Shown in pieces: positions 52,476 to 60,534 of a DNA stretch of 64,000 nucleotides (position 1 is the first letter of the stretch; each line of letters opens with the position of its first letter). Below the pieces are notes generated by a model. The model was given only the letters and a program-made list of their open reading frames with translations. It was not told the DNA's origin and did no database searches. The translations under genes and the position numbers were made by a program. Location: assembly GCF_005938745.2 (NCBI RefSeq), contig NZ_VCBX02000001.1:5904501-5968500 (forward strand). The letters are read 5' to 3'. The DNA comes from Rhodococcus sp. KBS0724. GTDB lineage: Bacteria; Actinomycetota; Actinomycetes; Mycobacteriales; Mycobacteriaceae.

Positions 52476-53683
52476 GCACCGTCTCGAGCAGCTCGACGCG
52501 CTGCGCCCACAACGCGCTTCGCGATTGCCCACCGATGAACCTCGGACGGTCCGTCGTACACGCGGAACGGACGGACCTCGCGAGAGAGACGCGCGAGAGG
52601 CAAGTCGTCCGATACACCGATACCACCGCACATCTGGATGGACCGATCGACGATCCGGAAGATGGCCTCGGCCGCATACGTTTTTGCGATCGACGTGGAA
52701 TTGCTTGCATGGCCACCCTGATCGAGCTCCCAGCAAGCCTGAACCAGCAGCGCACGAGTGGCCGCGACGTCGATTTCGTTGTCCGCGATCATCTTCTGGA
52801 TCATTCCGAGATCACCGAGCTTGGAACCGAATCCTTCGCGCTCCGCCACGCGAGCGACGGCGATGTCGTGACCACGACGCGCGGCGCCCAGCCATCGCAT
52901 CACGTGCGTCATGCGGGCGGGGCCGAGACGCACCTGCGCATACGCGAAGCCCTGGTCGACCTCGCCCAGAACAGCGTCGTCGGGAACAAAGAGATCCTCG
53001 AAAGTGACCTCGCAGTGGCCACCGATCATGGACTTGTCGAGGGTGCCGATATGGCGACCGACGATCAATCCCGGGGACTCGGCCGGCGCGAGAAACATTG
53101 TGGCACCGCCACGTTGGCCCGGTTCACCCGAGGTGCGGGCCATGATGATGAAGAAGCCCGCGCCGTCTGCGCCGGTGATGAACCACTTCTTGCCGTTGAT
53201 CTTCCAGCCGCCCGGCGCCTTCTCGGCGCGGGTATTGAGGGCCGACGGGTCGGACCCGGCGCCGGGCGCCGGTTCTGTCATGGCGAACGCCGAACGCTGG
53301 TCGCCGCGGGCGAGCGGAGCGAGGAACTGTTCCTTCTGCGCCGTACTCGCGACGTGGGCGAGCATGTGGACGTTGCCCTCGTCCGGAGCTGCGATGTTCA
53401 GTGCGGTGGGGCCGAAGAGTGAGTAGCCGGCTTCCTCGAATACCGGCGCACGGTCACTCATGTCGAGCCCGTGTCCGCCGTATTCGATCGGCGCATGGGG
53501 AGCGAAAACACCAGCGGCTTTTGCCGCGTCCTGCATCTCGATACGAGTTGCGTCGCCGCCGGCAACGGCAATGTCGCCGCCGTGCTTGTCTTCGATCGGG
53601 AGAATTATCTCCCGAGTGAAGGCGCGCGTCTTCTCGATCAGCGCGGTCACCTCCGGCGCATACGTCAGATCGATTGCCACCAT
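52472..53683 (-). CDS. Acyl-CoA dehydrogenase (ACAD10/11, LvaC-like)
   Basis: 403-residue acyl-CoA dehydrogenase with FAMTEPAPGAGSDPS (FAD region), KWFITGADGAGFFIIMART, and the C-terminal YDGPSEVHRWAIAKRVV motif typical of the ACAD10/11 branch. GGAGGTGG lies just before ATG 53683; GTG 53680 is an alternative with better spacing. First gene of the operon with the APH-fold protein and the SDR. Together they could convert a 4-hydroxyacyl-CoA to an enoyl-CoA by phosphorylation and elimination. A 22-base palindrome lies 16 bases upstream. Confidence 0.86.
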   Translation of the reverse strand: MVAIDLTYAPEVTALIEKTRAFTREIILPIEDKHGGDIAVAGGDATRIEMQDAAKAAGVFAPHAPIEYGGHGLDMSDRAPVFEEAGYSLFGPTALNIAAPDEGNVHMLAHVASTAQKEQFLAPLARGDQRSAFAMTEPAPGAGSDPSALNTRAEKAPGGWKINGKKWFITGADGAGFFIIMARTSGEPGQRGGATMFLAPAESPGLIVGRHIGTLDKSMIGGHCEVTFEDLFVPDDAVLGEVDQGFAYAQVRLGPARMTHVMRWLGAARRGHDIAVARVAEREGFGSKLGDLGMIQKMIADNEIDVAATRALLVQACWELDQGGHASNSTSIAKTYAAEAIFRIVDRSIQMCGGIGVSDDLPLARLSREVRPFRVYDGPSEVHRWAIAKRVVGAARRAARDGA

Positions 53684-53698
53684 CCACCTCCAAGTTAG

Positions 53699-53720
53699 AC
53701 CGACCGATCGATCGTTCGGT
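53699..53720. promoter_or_regulatory. 22-base near-palindrome, probable TetR-type operator
   Basis: ACCGACCGATCGATCGTTCGGT, symmetric at 20 of 22 positions, directly upstream of the acyl-CoA dehydrogenase operon. TetR regulators of fatty-acid genes use sites of this kind. No TetR gene adjoins, so the regulator is encoded elsewhere. Confidence 0.6.
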
Positions 53721-53752
53721 ACCAGCACTCTCGCACATGCCGACTCACCGGG

Positions 53753-55531
53753 TCAACAATCCTCGAGCAAAGCCTCGGAATGATCGAGCCGACCGGCAAC
53801 CACCATGTCCCGGTACAGATCGTCCTTGTTCATCAGTTCGTCGTGGTTGCCGATGTTCCGGATCCGACCGTCTTCCATGACCACGATCCAGTCGGCGTCG
53901 CGCACGGTCGAGAGCCGGTGAGCGATGGTGACCACAGCTCCGGTGCGTGCGCGTTCCTTGATCGCGTCGACAATCGCAGCCTCGGTGAGCGTGTCGACCT
54001 GGGCAGTGGCTTCGTCGAGCAGGAGCAGCGCACTAGGCCGCAGAACAGCGCGCGCCATCGCTATCCGCTGCCGTTGACCACCGGACAGCGACGTGGCGGT
54101 CAGCGCGGTGTCGAGTCCGTTCGGCAGAGCCTCGATCGCGTCGTCGAGTCGGAGCAGACGCAGAACAGCCTGCACCTCTCCGTCAGTCGCGTCGGGATGA
54201 CTGAAGACAACGTTCTCTCGGATCGTTCCCGGCACCACGGGAGTCTCCTGCTCGACATACGCCAGACTTTCACGTACCGCTCGGTGATCGAGCGCGTTAT
54301 ATCCGACTCCGTGCAGAAGAACCTCACCCCTCCCAGGTTCGACAAATCGCAGCACGGTCGAGAGCAGCGTGGTTTTTCCGGCACCCGACGGCCCGACGAT
54401 CGCCATGTGTCCTCGCTGCGGAATGACCAACGAGACGTCGCTGAGCGCGGGCTCGGTCGAGCCGTGGTAGTTGACCGTGACATTGCGCAATTCGATCAGC
54501 GGCGCGACCGGGTCGGTTTTCTCGACAACGTCGACGGCCACGTCATGTGTCTCCGTTGGCAACGACTGCATCTCGCGAATCCTGATGGCTGCCGCGATTC
54601 CCGACTGAACGGAGGTCACGTTCTGCGCAAGCTCCGAGACCGGACCCATCAAGGTGAAGGCGTAGAGCAGAAAAGCGATGAGCGTCGAGACTGCCATTTC
54701 CCCGTCGGCGACTCGCCAGGCACCGAATCCCAGGATCGCAATGATCGATCCTTGAATGGCGGTCCACGCAACAGTCCACGCAGTCGCCGAGACTCGAACT
54801 GCCGTGATTGCATGCTTTTTCGCATCGGCTGCATTGTTCGTCACGAGAGCGCCGACTCGATCCTCGGCGAGTGACACCTTGACCGTCCGGATTGCTCGCA
54901 AGCCACCTTCGAGAACTCCACCTAGCTTGCCGAGCGATTCCTGGGTTCGAGCCTCCGCTGCGGAAATCCGAGGCATCAGAACGGCAAAGAGGATGGAGGC
55001 GAAGACGATTGCCACCATGGTCACGCCCAACAACGGCAGATCCAGAACGCCCATGAGAACAATGGTTCCGATGGTCAGCGCGGCTGCGTTCAGAATATTC
55101 ACCGCCGCCGACGACGCCGCCTCACGCAGCAGCAAGGTGTCCGACGTGACTCGGGTGACCAACTCGCCCACCGACCGCGATTGCAGCGACGGCACAGTCG
55201 CGGCCAGAAATCGCCTCACCAGCGAGGACCTGGCGTCGAACACAACCTTCTCGGCGGCCGTGCCGAGCACGATCCATTGAGCACAACCAAGGACTGCGCC
55301 AACGATCAGAAGGACGACCAACGTCAGGATCGGCCCTTTCAGCGATGCGCCGGTGTCCAGGGTGTCGAGAACCCACTTGGTGACCATCGGCGTTGCCAGC
55401 GTCGCCGCGGAGCCACCTAAGGCCAAGACCAACCCGAGCAGGAGCGACGGCAGGTGCGGGCGAGCGAACTCGGCGAGAACGCGGAGATTGCTCCATTTCG
55501 GTGCGGATTGACGAGTGTCGGATTCGAGCAT
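53753..55531 (-). CDS. ABC transporter, exporter half (membrane plus ATPase domains)
   Basis: 592 residues: six helices (about 25-320), then an ATPase domain (about 350-585) with Walker A GPSGAGKTT, signature LSGGQRQRIAMARA, Walker B LLLLDEATAQVD and H-loop TIAHRLS. A homodimer would export a drug or lipid. ATG 55531 lacks a ribosome-binding site. CATAAA just upstream could be a -10, so the message may be leaderless. Divergent from a TetR gene; the palindrome 55540-55555 covers the promoter. Confidence 0.88.
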   Translation of the reverse strand: MLESDTRQSAPKWSNLRVLAEFARPHLPSLLLGLVLALGGSAATLATPMVTKWVLDTLDTGASLKGPILTLVVLLIVGAVLGCAQWIVLGTAAEKVVFDARSSLVRRFLAATVPSLQSRSVGELVTRVTSDTLLLREAASSAAVNILNAAALTIGTIVLMGVLDLPLLGVTMVAIVFASILFAVLMPRISAAEARTQESLGKLGGVLEGGLRAIRTVKVSLAEDRVGALVTNNAADAKKHAITAVRVSATAWTVAWTAIQGSIIAILGFGAWRVADGEMAVSTLIAFLLYAFTLMGPVSELAQNVTSVQSGIAAAIRIREMQSLPTETHDVAVDVVEKTDPVAPLIELRNVTVNYHGSTEPALSDVSLVIPQRGHMAIVGPSGAGKTTLLSTVLRFVEPGRGEVLLHGVGYNALDHRAVRESLAYVEQETPVVPGTIRENVVFSHPDATDGEVQAVLRLLRLDDAIEALPNGLDTALTATSLSGGQRQRIAMARAVLRPSALLLLDEATAQVDTLTEAAIVDAIKERARTGAVVTIAHRLSTVRDADWIVVMEDGRIRNIGNHDELMNKDDLYRDMVVAGRLDHSEALLEDC

Positions 55532-55539
55532 GAATTTAT

Positions 55540-55555
55540 GGAACACGAATGTTCC
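55540..55555. promoter_or_regulatory. Palindromic operator at exporter promoter
   Basis: GGAACA and TGTTCC, six-base perfect arms around CGAA, nine bases before the exporter start codon. Expected target of the divergently encoded TetR protein. Confidence 0.6.
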
Positions 55556-55571
55556 AAAAAGGGCAAGGGAA

Positions 55572-55584
55572 TTCCGATACGGAA
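55572..55584. promoter_or_regulatory. Second short palindrome before TetR gene
   Basis: TTCCG and CGGAA around ATA, perfect, 42 bases before the TetR start. Shares TTCC/GGAA halves with the nearby operator and may be a second site for autoregulation. Confidence 0.4.
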
Positions 55585-55625
55585 AGACTGGATACCGAAA
55601 CCGGACACGGCTACGCTTCGAATTC

Positions 55626-56213
55626 GTGACAACGATCCACAGCGCACCAGAACAAAGCGCGACCCGCGAGCGCACCCGCAAGGCCATTCTCGACGCCGCA
55701 ATTTCGGTGTTCGCATCCAAGCCCGCTGCGACGCTCAGCGAGATCGCTTCGGCCGCACGGGTCGGCCGGACCACCTTGCACCGCTACTTTCCCGAACGCT
55801 CGGACCTGGTCGAAGCCGTCGCAGCCGAGGCCACCCGCGCCGTCGGCGAGGCCGCGGCGGCGGCGCGACTCAGCGAGGGCACCGGAGCCGAAGCACTGGT
55901 TCGCCTGTGTCACGAGTACTTCGAACTAGCCGACCTTCTGACGGTCCTGTTTTTCACACCCGGTGTATACCAAGAAGATTCGTTCGCCGAGTCCGCGTCG
56001 ACCGACGACCAAGTCACCAACGCCATCGAGCGTGGGCACTCCGACGGTTCCATCGATCCCGACATGAGGTCGGACTGGGTGCAGAACCTGCTGTGGTCAC
56101 TGCTGTACACATCGATGGACTACGTCAACCGCGGCTCCGGCACGCGGCTGCAGGCGCTGGACCTGACGGTTCGCAGCCTCCGCCGCGGAATCGCGCCAGA
56201 TCCCGCAGCCTAG
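55626..56213 (+). CDS. TetR family transcriptional regulator
   Basis: 195 residues. The helix-turn-helix is at about 12-58 (AILDAAISVFASKPAATLSEIASAA, then RTTLHRYFPERSDL). The ligand domain has an aromatic patch (TVLFFTPGVY). GTG 55626; upstream in-frame sequence is unlike a TetR and includes the operators, so longer starts were rejected. Likely represses the divergent ABC exporter and itself in response to the exported compound. Confidence 0.87.
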   Translation: MTTIHSAPEQSATRERTRKAILDAAISVFASKPAATLSEIASAARVGRTTLHRYFPERSDLVEAVAAEATRAVGEAAAAARLSEGTGAEALVRLCHEYFELADLLTVLFFTPGVYQEDSFAESASTDDQVTNAIERGHSDGSIDPDMRSDWVQNLLWSLLYTSMDYVNRGSGTRLQALDLTVRSLRRGIAPDPAA

Positions 56214-56250
56214 GTCTGCAACACACAAACCAGCGTGTGCGGCGATCCCG

Positions 56251-57726
56251 TTATCTGTTGTCGGCTGCTTGAACAGCAGCACGCCGTTTGGTCACGCCCA
56301 GTTTGCGGTAGATCGAGCTGATGTGTGTCTTCACAGTGGGATAGGCGATACCGAGGTGCGCAGCGATCTCGTCTGCCGTCATCGTGGTTCGCAGATAGGT
56401 GAGTATCTCCTTCTCGCGTTCCGTCAGGACTCCCGCGAGCCGAGCAGAGAGCTTGTTCCGTCTTTCCAGGATCGTGCACAGGAACCAGTGATGACTCGAC
56501 CCCCGTATCGCGTGTGCGTTCAAGAGATCGACAATTACCGGATCGCCGGTGAGAAATGGGGCAAGAACCCGTTCGGGGATGGCCTCGGCCAGCGCACGAT
56601 CGAGCTGCTCATGCGCTTGGGGTCCACGCCCGGCAACAGAGCTCAGTGCGGCTGAGGTGACAAGTGTGCTCACCAGCGCATATCGCGGCAACGCGGCCGA
56701 GGTTGCCAAGTGAAGCGCTCGAGCTGACGGTTCCGGATCCCCGACAACCCGATACAGCTCCGCGAGAAGCGCGTGAGCGACCGCAGCACCTGTTCGGGTA
56801 AGCGTCGGCCTGGCGATCTGGCGAGCTTGCTCGTCCTGCCCTTGTGCGTGGGCGAGCCAGGCCGTGGTGACGCGCCGCAGCGTATCCCAGGGAATGCCGT
56901 GCTTGTCCGCAGTACTCACGCCTCGCAACAGACGCGCAGCGGCGTGGTACCGCTCTTCCCGGTTCAGCGCGATGAGGCTCATCACCAAATACAGACGGGC
57001 GAGCGCCTCGAAGTTCGTTCCGGGACTGCCCTCTACGATGATGGAGTCGAACTGAGCGATCGCCTCCTCGAAGTCGCCACGCCAGTATGCGATGCACCCG
57101 CGATTCGACTGTGGGAGACCGCCTTCGAAGCGTTCCCAGTCGGACGCCACTTCTCGGGAAGGTAGCCCGTCGAGGATCTGTTCGGCTTCGGTGAATGCTC
57201 CCGCGTGGGTGAGTGCAAAAGCCAAATTGGATTGCGCGAGACGCAACGTCTCCGAACGCGACTGCAACTGCGCCTCATCGCTGGCGGAACGCAGTAGCGC
57301 GATGGCACGAGGAAGATCACGACGAAGCCTGACCTCGGTCCATCCGAGGAGGAAGAGCGCGGACGGGTAATCGTCCTCGGGCTCGCACTGGGTGAGCGCG
57401 TGACGCGCGCGATCGGCGATGACGGCCTTCGTCGAGGTGTCCGGAGCAAGCAGCAGGTCGGTGAAGCAGACGACAAAATCGTCGGACGCAACCCGCAGAC
57501 CCTGCCCGCGGAGAAACTCCGCGCCGTAGGGGTCGCCGCTGAGATCGCGGCAGCACGCCCGAATCAAGAGGACATGCGGATCGTGCGGATCAGGATGAGC
57601 AAGGCAGAGTTGCTCCAGTTCCCTGGTGTGAGATTCGAGAATCAAACGGAGCCAGTTCTTCCGCAGGACGGTTCGAGCCTGCTCCGCCTCACCGGAGGCG
57701 AGTGCAAGACGCACGGCTTCGATCAT
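56251..57726 (-). CDS. LuxR family regulator with TPR-like helical region
   Basis: 491 residues. The C-terminal LuxR helix-turn-helix (about 425-485) has LTEREKEILTYLRTTMTADEIAAHLGIAYPTVKTHISSIYRKLGV. The preceding 400 residues are MalT-like TPR-type helical repeats (ARTVLRKNW, ALFLLGWTEVRLRRD, ALARLYLVMSLIALNREERYHAAARLL). No nucleotide-binding domain remains, so it is a shortened LAL/MalT relative. ATG 57726. Divergent from the SHOCT gene cluster, with a palindrome at 57771-57789 between them, which suggests control of that cluster. Confidence 0.84.
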   Translation of the reverse strand: MIEAVRLALASGEAEQARTVLRKNWLRLILESHTRELEQLCLAHPDPHDPHVLLIRACCRDLSGDPYGAEFLRGQGLRVASDDFVVCFTDLLLAPDTSTKAVIADRARHALTQCEPEDDYPSALFLLGWTEVRLRRDLPRAIALLRSASDEAQLQSRSETLRLAQSNLAFALTHAGAFTEAEQILDGLPSREVASDWERFEGGLPQSNRGCIAYWRGDFEEAIAQFDSIIVEGSPGTNFEALARLYLVMSLIALNREERYHAAARLLRGVSTADKHGIPWDTLRRVTTAWLAHAQGQDEQARQIARPTLTRTGAAVAHALLAELYRVVGDPEPSARALHLATSAALPRYALVSTLVTSAALSSVAGRGPQAHEQLDRALAEAIPERVLAPFLTGDPVIVDLLNAHAIRGSSHHWFLCTILERRNKLSARLAGVLTEREKEILTYLRTTMTADEIAAHLGIAYPTVKTHISSIYRKLGVTKRRAAVQAADNR

Positions 57727-57770
57727 GTCTTGAAGATACTCGAGAGGTTCAAAGGTCGTAGATGTCCGGT

Positions 57771-57789
57771 CTCATCCGCTGCGGATGAG
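57771..57789. promoter_or_regulatory. 19-base perfect palindrome between LuxR and SHOCT genes
   Basis: CTCATCCGC and GCGGATGAG, nine-base arms around a single T, in the 171-base divergent promoter region. Likely operator for the LuxR protein. As RNA it would be a tight hairpin, but no T tract follows. Confidence 0.55.
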
Positions 57790-57897
57790 AGCGCGAGTGT
57801 AGCCCCCGGGAAACGGTGAGAATTGCCGGAATAAACCGAATTGCGCGAGTCGGCGGAGTACCGGGTGCGCAGGCCTGACACGAAACGGACAAGACAC

Positions 57898-58272
57898 ATG
57901 AACTTCTGGGAAAGCCTCGGCTGGATGCTGTCGGCGACCGTCTTCATCGGATATCTCTTCGCGCTGTTCGCGATCATCGCCGACCTGTTCCGCGACCACA
58001 AGCTGAACGGTGGACTGAAGGCCCTCTGGGTGTTCTTCCTGCTCTTCCTGCCCTTCGTGACAGTGCTCGTCTATCTCGTCGCCCACGGCGAAGGGATGAC
58101 GGAACGCAGCAGCAAGGCCGCTCGCGACGCTGAGAACGCTGCCGAATCGTATATCCGCGAGGTCGCAGGGAAGAGCCCCAGCGAGGAGATCGCCACGGCC
58201 GCAGCACTCCTCGAATCCGGAACGATCAGCGAAGAAGAGTTCGCCGCACTGAAGCTGAAGGTCCTGTCGTGA
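57898..58272 (+). CDS. PLDc_N plus SHOCT membrane protein
   Basis: 124 residues. Two transmembrane helices (about 8-30 and 42-63) form a PLDc_N-type unit with KALWVFFLLFLPFVTVLVYL. A C-terminal SHOCT motif (about 95-124) has ATAAALLESGTISEEEFAALKLKVL. SHOCT segments are short oligomerisation/peptide-binding helices found on many unrelated proteins. ATG 57898 follows a purine-rich stretch. The stop overlaps the next start (GTGA). First of a compact run of small genes; role unknown, probably membrane-surface. Confidence 0.8.
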   Translation: MNFWESLGWMLSATVFIGYLFALFAIIADLFRDHKLNGGLKALWVFFLLFLPFVTVLVYLVAHGEGMTERSSKAARDAENAAESYIREVAGKSPSEEIATAAALLESGTISEEEFAALKLKVLS

Positions 58273-58703
58273 GCGCCCGCTTCGGACCTGTCGACTTCTA
58301 TCTGCTCGGCCTGCCTGGGGCTGGCCTCGACCCGGCCGCACTCTCCGCGCTCACCGACCTGACGGCTACCGGCCTGGTGCGATTGCTCGATCTGATCGTC
58401 ATCTCCAAGTCCGAGGACGGTGAACTCACCCTCGTCGAGGTCGAGGAGTTGCCGAACGGCTTCGAGATCGACGTCGAGATGCTCGGTGCGTCCGGCCTGG
58501 TCGGGCATGAAGACATCACCGAACTCGCAGCGGCGATCCCCGCCGGCGCTGCTGCGCTGCTGGTCGCGCTCGAACTGGTCTATCAGCGTGAGCTCGCCGC
58601 CCGAACCGCCGAGTCCGGCGCGGTGTTACTCGGTTACGAGCGGATTCCCGCCCCGATCGTCAACGCCCTCATGGACACGATCATCCCGAAACTGGAGGTC
58701 TGA
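58269..58703 (+). CDS. DUF6325/DUF1269-like small protein
   Basis: 144 residues: FGPVDFYLLGLPG start, then LVRLLDLIVISKSEDGELTLVEVEEL, a hydrophobic Ala-rich segment (ELAAAIPAGAAALLVALEL) and YERIPAPIVNALMD. The pattern fits DUF6325, a relative of DUF1269 membrane-associated stress proteins. GTG 58269 overlaps the PLDc_N/SHOCT gene, and the next gene follows one base after the stop. Function unknown. Confidence 0.72.
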   Translation: MSARFGPVDFYLLGLPGAGLDPAALSALTDLTATGLVRLLDLIVISKSEDGELTLVEVEELPNGFEIDVEMLGASGLVGHEDITELAAAIPAGAAALLVALELVYQRELAARTAESGAVLLGYERIPAPIVNALMDTIIPKLEV

Positions 58704-58704
58704 C

Positions 58705-59013
58705 ATGCCGTACATCCCGAGAAGAGGACGCCCCGGACTGCTGGGCCTCGCCGCGCGCACCGCGGTCGTGACCGGTACCGCGACCGCCGTCAGCAACGGC
58801 ATGGCCACCCGCAGGCAAAGTCGGGCCCAGGCCGAATACGAGCAGGCGCAGTACGAATTCGCCCAGCAGCAGGCGGTACGGGCGATGCCCGTACCCGCAC
58901 CCGCCGCCCCGGTCGATCTTGTCGCCGAGTTGCAGAAACTCGGCGATCTCAAATCACAAGGGCTGCTGAGCGATGCCGAGTTCCAAGCCGCGAAAGCGCG
59001 ACTGCTCGGCTAA
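58705..59013 (+). CDS. SHOCT domain protein
   Basis: 102 residues. The basic N-terminus (RRGRPGLLGLAARTAVVTGTAT) is a possible weak membrane segment. A Gln/Ala/Glu-rich helix (QAEYEQAQYEFAQQQ) and an Ala-Pro linker follow. A C-terminal SHOCT motif has LVAELQKLGDLKSQGLLSDAEFQAAKARLL. ATG 58705 has GGAGG about ten bases upstream. Second SHOCT protein in this cluster; the two may pair through their SHOCT helices (inference). Confidence 0.78.
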   Translation: MPYIPRRGRPGLLGLAARTAVVTGTATAVSNGMATRRQSRAQAEYEQAQYEFAQQQAVRAMPVPAPAAPVDLVAELQKLGDLKSQGLLSDAEFQAAKARLLG

Positions 59014-59077
59014 ATTCTCCGACGGGGCGAGACATTCCTGCTCCCGCTTCCGTACCCGACACCGATTGGAACCCGCT

Positions 59078-60019
59078 ATGTCCGCGATCGCCGTCAACGT
59101 CCTGAACTTCACTCGAGCAGAATCTGATCTCATGTTCGCTCGCCTGGCCGCGGGCGTCGGCCTGGGCACGTGGAACCACACTCGTGAGCTCGGGTCACTC
59201 GAAGACCAGCCGATCATCCGCCAGAACCGCGACACCCTGTACAGCAGCGCGATCATCGACGTGCGCGAAGACGTCACGATCACGGTGCCTGATACCGGCA
59301 AGCGCTACATCTCCGTGTGGGTGGTCAGTCAAGATCACTTCGGTCCCGTCATCCTTCGTGATCCGGGAGAGCACCGGCTCACGCGCGAACTGGTCGGGAC
59401 CGACTACGCCGCACTGATCGTGCGTATCCTCGTCGATCCGAACAGCCCCGAAGACGTCGCCGAGGTGAACCGGCTGCAGGACGTCCTCACCATCGACGGC
59501 GGCGGAACAGGCGAGTTCCCGTTGCCCGACTACGACGAAGGGTCACAGACCGAGACCCGCGACGCACTCCTCGCCCTCGCTCGTGGCATCACCACGTACG
59601 ACGGTTCATTCGGCACCGCTGCGGAAGTCGACCCCATCAGGCACCTGCTCGGTACCGCCTCCGGCTGGGGTGGCCTTCCCGAGCACGAGGCCACCTACGT
59701 CAACTTCGACGAACGTCTCCCCGTCGGGGAATACCGCCTCCGCCTGAATGATGTTCCCGTGGATGCATTCTGGTCGGTCTCGCTGTACAACGCGGCAGGA
59801 TACTTCGAGGAAAACGCTCTGGGCGTCAACAGCATCAACAGCCTCACCGCCACCCCCGACGCCGACGGCAGCACCACCATCCGCTTCGGCGTCCATCTCG
59901 ACGGCGTCGCGAACGCCCTGCCCATCATGCCGGGCTGGAACTACGTACTGCGCCTGTACCGCCCCCAGCCCATCGTGCTCGACGGCACCTGGACGGCGCC
60001 TCGCCCCGAAGCGCTCTAG
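59078..60019 (+). CDS. DUF1254/DUF1214 family protein
   Basis: 313 residues, no signal peptide. The N-terminal part (VNVLNFTRAESDLMFARL, QPIIRQNRDTLYSSAI, RYISVWVVSQDH) matches DUF1254. The C-terminal part (DAFWSVSLYNAAGYFEENALGVNSIN, IMPGWNYVLRLYRPQPIVLDGTW) matches DUF1214. Family members are of unknown function, some implicated in envelope or stress roles. ATG 59078. It sits between the SHOCT gene and a holin-like membrane gene. Confidence 0.82.
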   Translation: MSAIAVNVLNFTRAESDLMFARLAAGVGLGTWNHTRELGSLEDQPIIRQNRDTLYSSAIIDVREDVTITVPDTGKRYISVWVVSQDHFGPVILRDPGEHRLTRELVGTDYAALIVRILVDPNSPEDVAEVNRLQDVLTIDGGGTGEFPLPDYDEGSQTETRDALLALARGITTYDGSFGTAAEVDPIRHLLGTASGWGGLPEHEATYVNFDERLPVGEYRLRLNDVPVDAFWSVSLYNAAGYFEENALGVNSINSLTATPDADGSTTIRFGVHLDGVANALPIMPGWNYVLRLYRPQPIVLDGTWTAPRPEAL

Positions 60020-60085
60020 CGAAGCGTTTCCCCCCACGCACACACCACTCTCGGATGACTCGACCTGATTACGGAGGTACAAGCT

Positions 60086-60499
60086 ATGCGTCTGCTATTT
60101 CAGCTCATTTCGCAATGCGTACTCGGCGCGATCGCGCTGATCGTCGTGCATTTCGCTCTACCCGGGGTCAGTCTGAGCGTGAACGGCTTCTTGGCCGCTA
60201 TCGGCGTATTCACCCTCGCCCACATGATTCTCGGCCCATTCGTGCTCAGCGTGGCAATGCACTACGCGGCTCCGCTCGCGGGCGGTGTCGGCCTCGTCGC
60301 CACGCTGCTCGCGCTCTGGGTCGCATCCATGGTTCACGATGGCATTGCGATCAGCGGCGTCGCGTCCTGGATCCTCGCACCGATCATCGTGTGGGTGATC
60401 ACCGCATTGGGAGGGTGGATCTTCATGGCGCTTGTCATCGACAAGTGGATCAAGAGGCGCAATGCCGAAAAGCTCGTGCGCAGTGTGCAGAAGGCATGA
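60086..60499 (+). CDS. Phage-holin-4/YvlD-like small membrane protein
   Basis: 137 residues with four hydrophobic helices (about 5-25, 33-55, 62-85 and 95-118) and a basic C-terminus (KWIKRRNAEKLVRSVQK). The layout resembles Phage_holin_4_2/YvlD proteins, chromosomal membrane proteins often associated with envelope stress rather than phage. ATG 60086 has GGAGG eight bases upstream. It may belong to the same unit as the SHOCT/DUF1254 genes. Confidence 0.72.
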   Translation: MRLLFQLISQCVLGAIALIVVHFALPGVSLSVNGFLAAIGVFTLAHMILGPFVLSVAMHYAAPLAGGVGLVATLLALWVASMVHDGIAISGVASWILAPIIVWVITALGGWIFMALVIDKWIKRRNAEKLVRSVQKA

Positions 60500-60534
60500 T
60501 GATCAGTGCGGAACCGGAACCCAAGGAGTCAGCC

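Noticed and set aside
60086..60499. Prophage remnant (holin)
   Set aside because: No phage genes nearby; the family name covers chromosomal membrane proteins, and the context is SHOCT and envelope-type genes.
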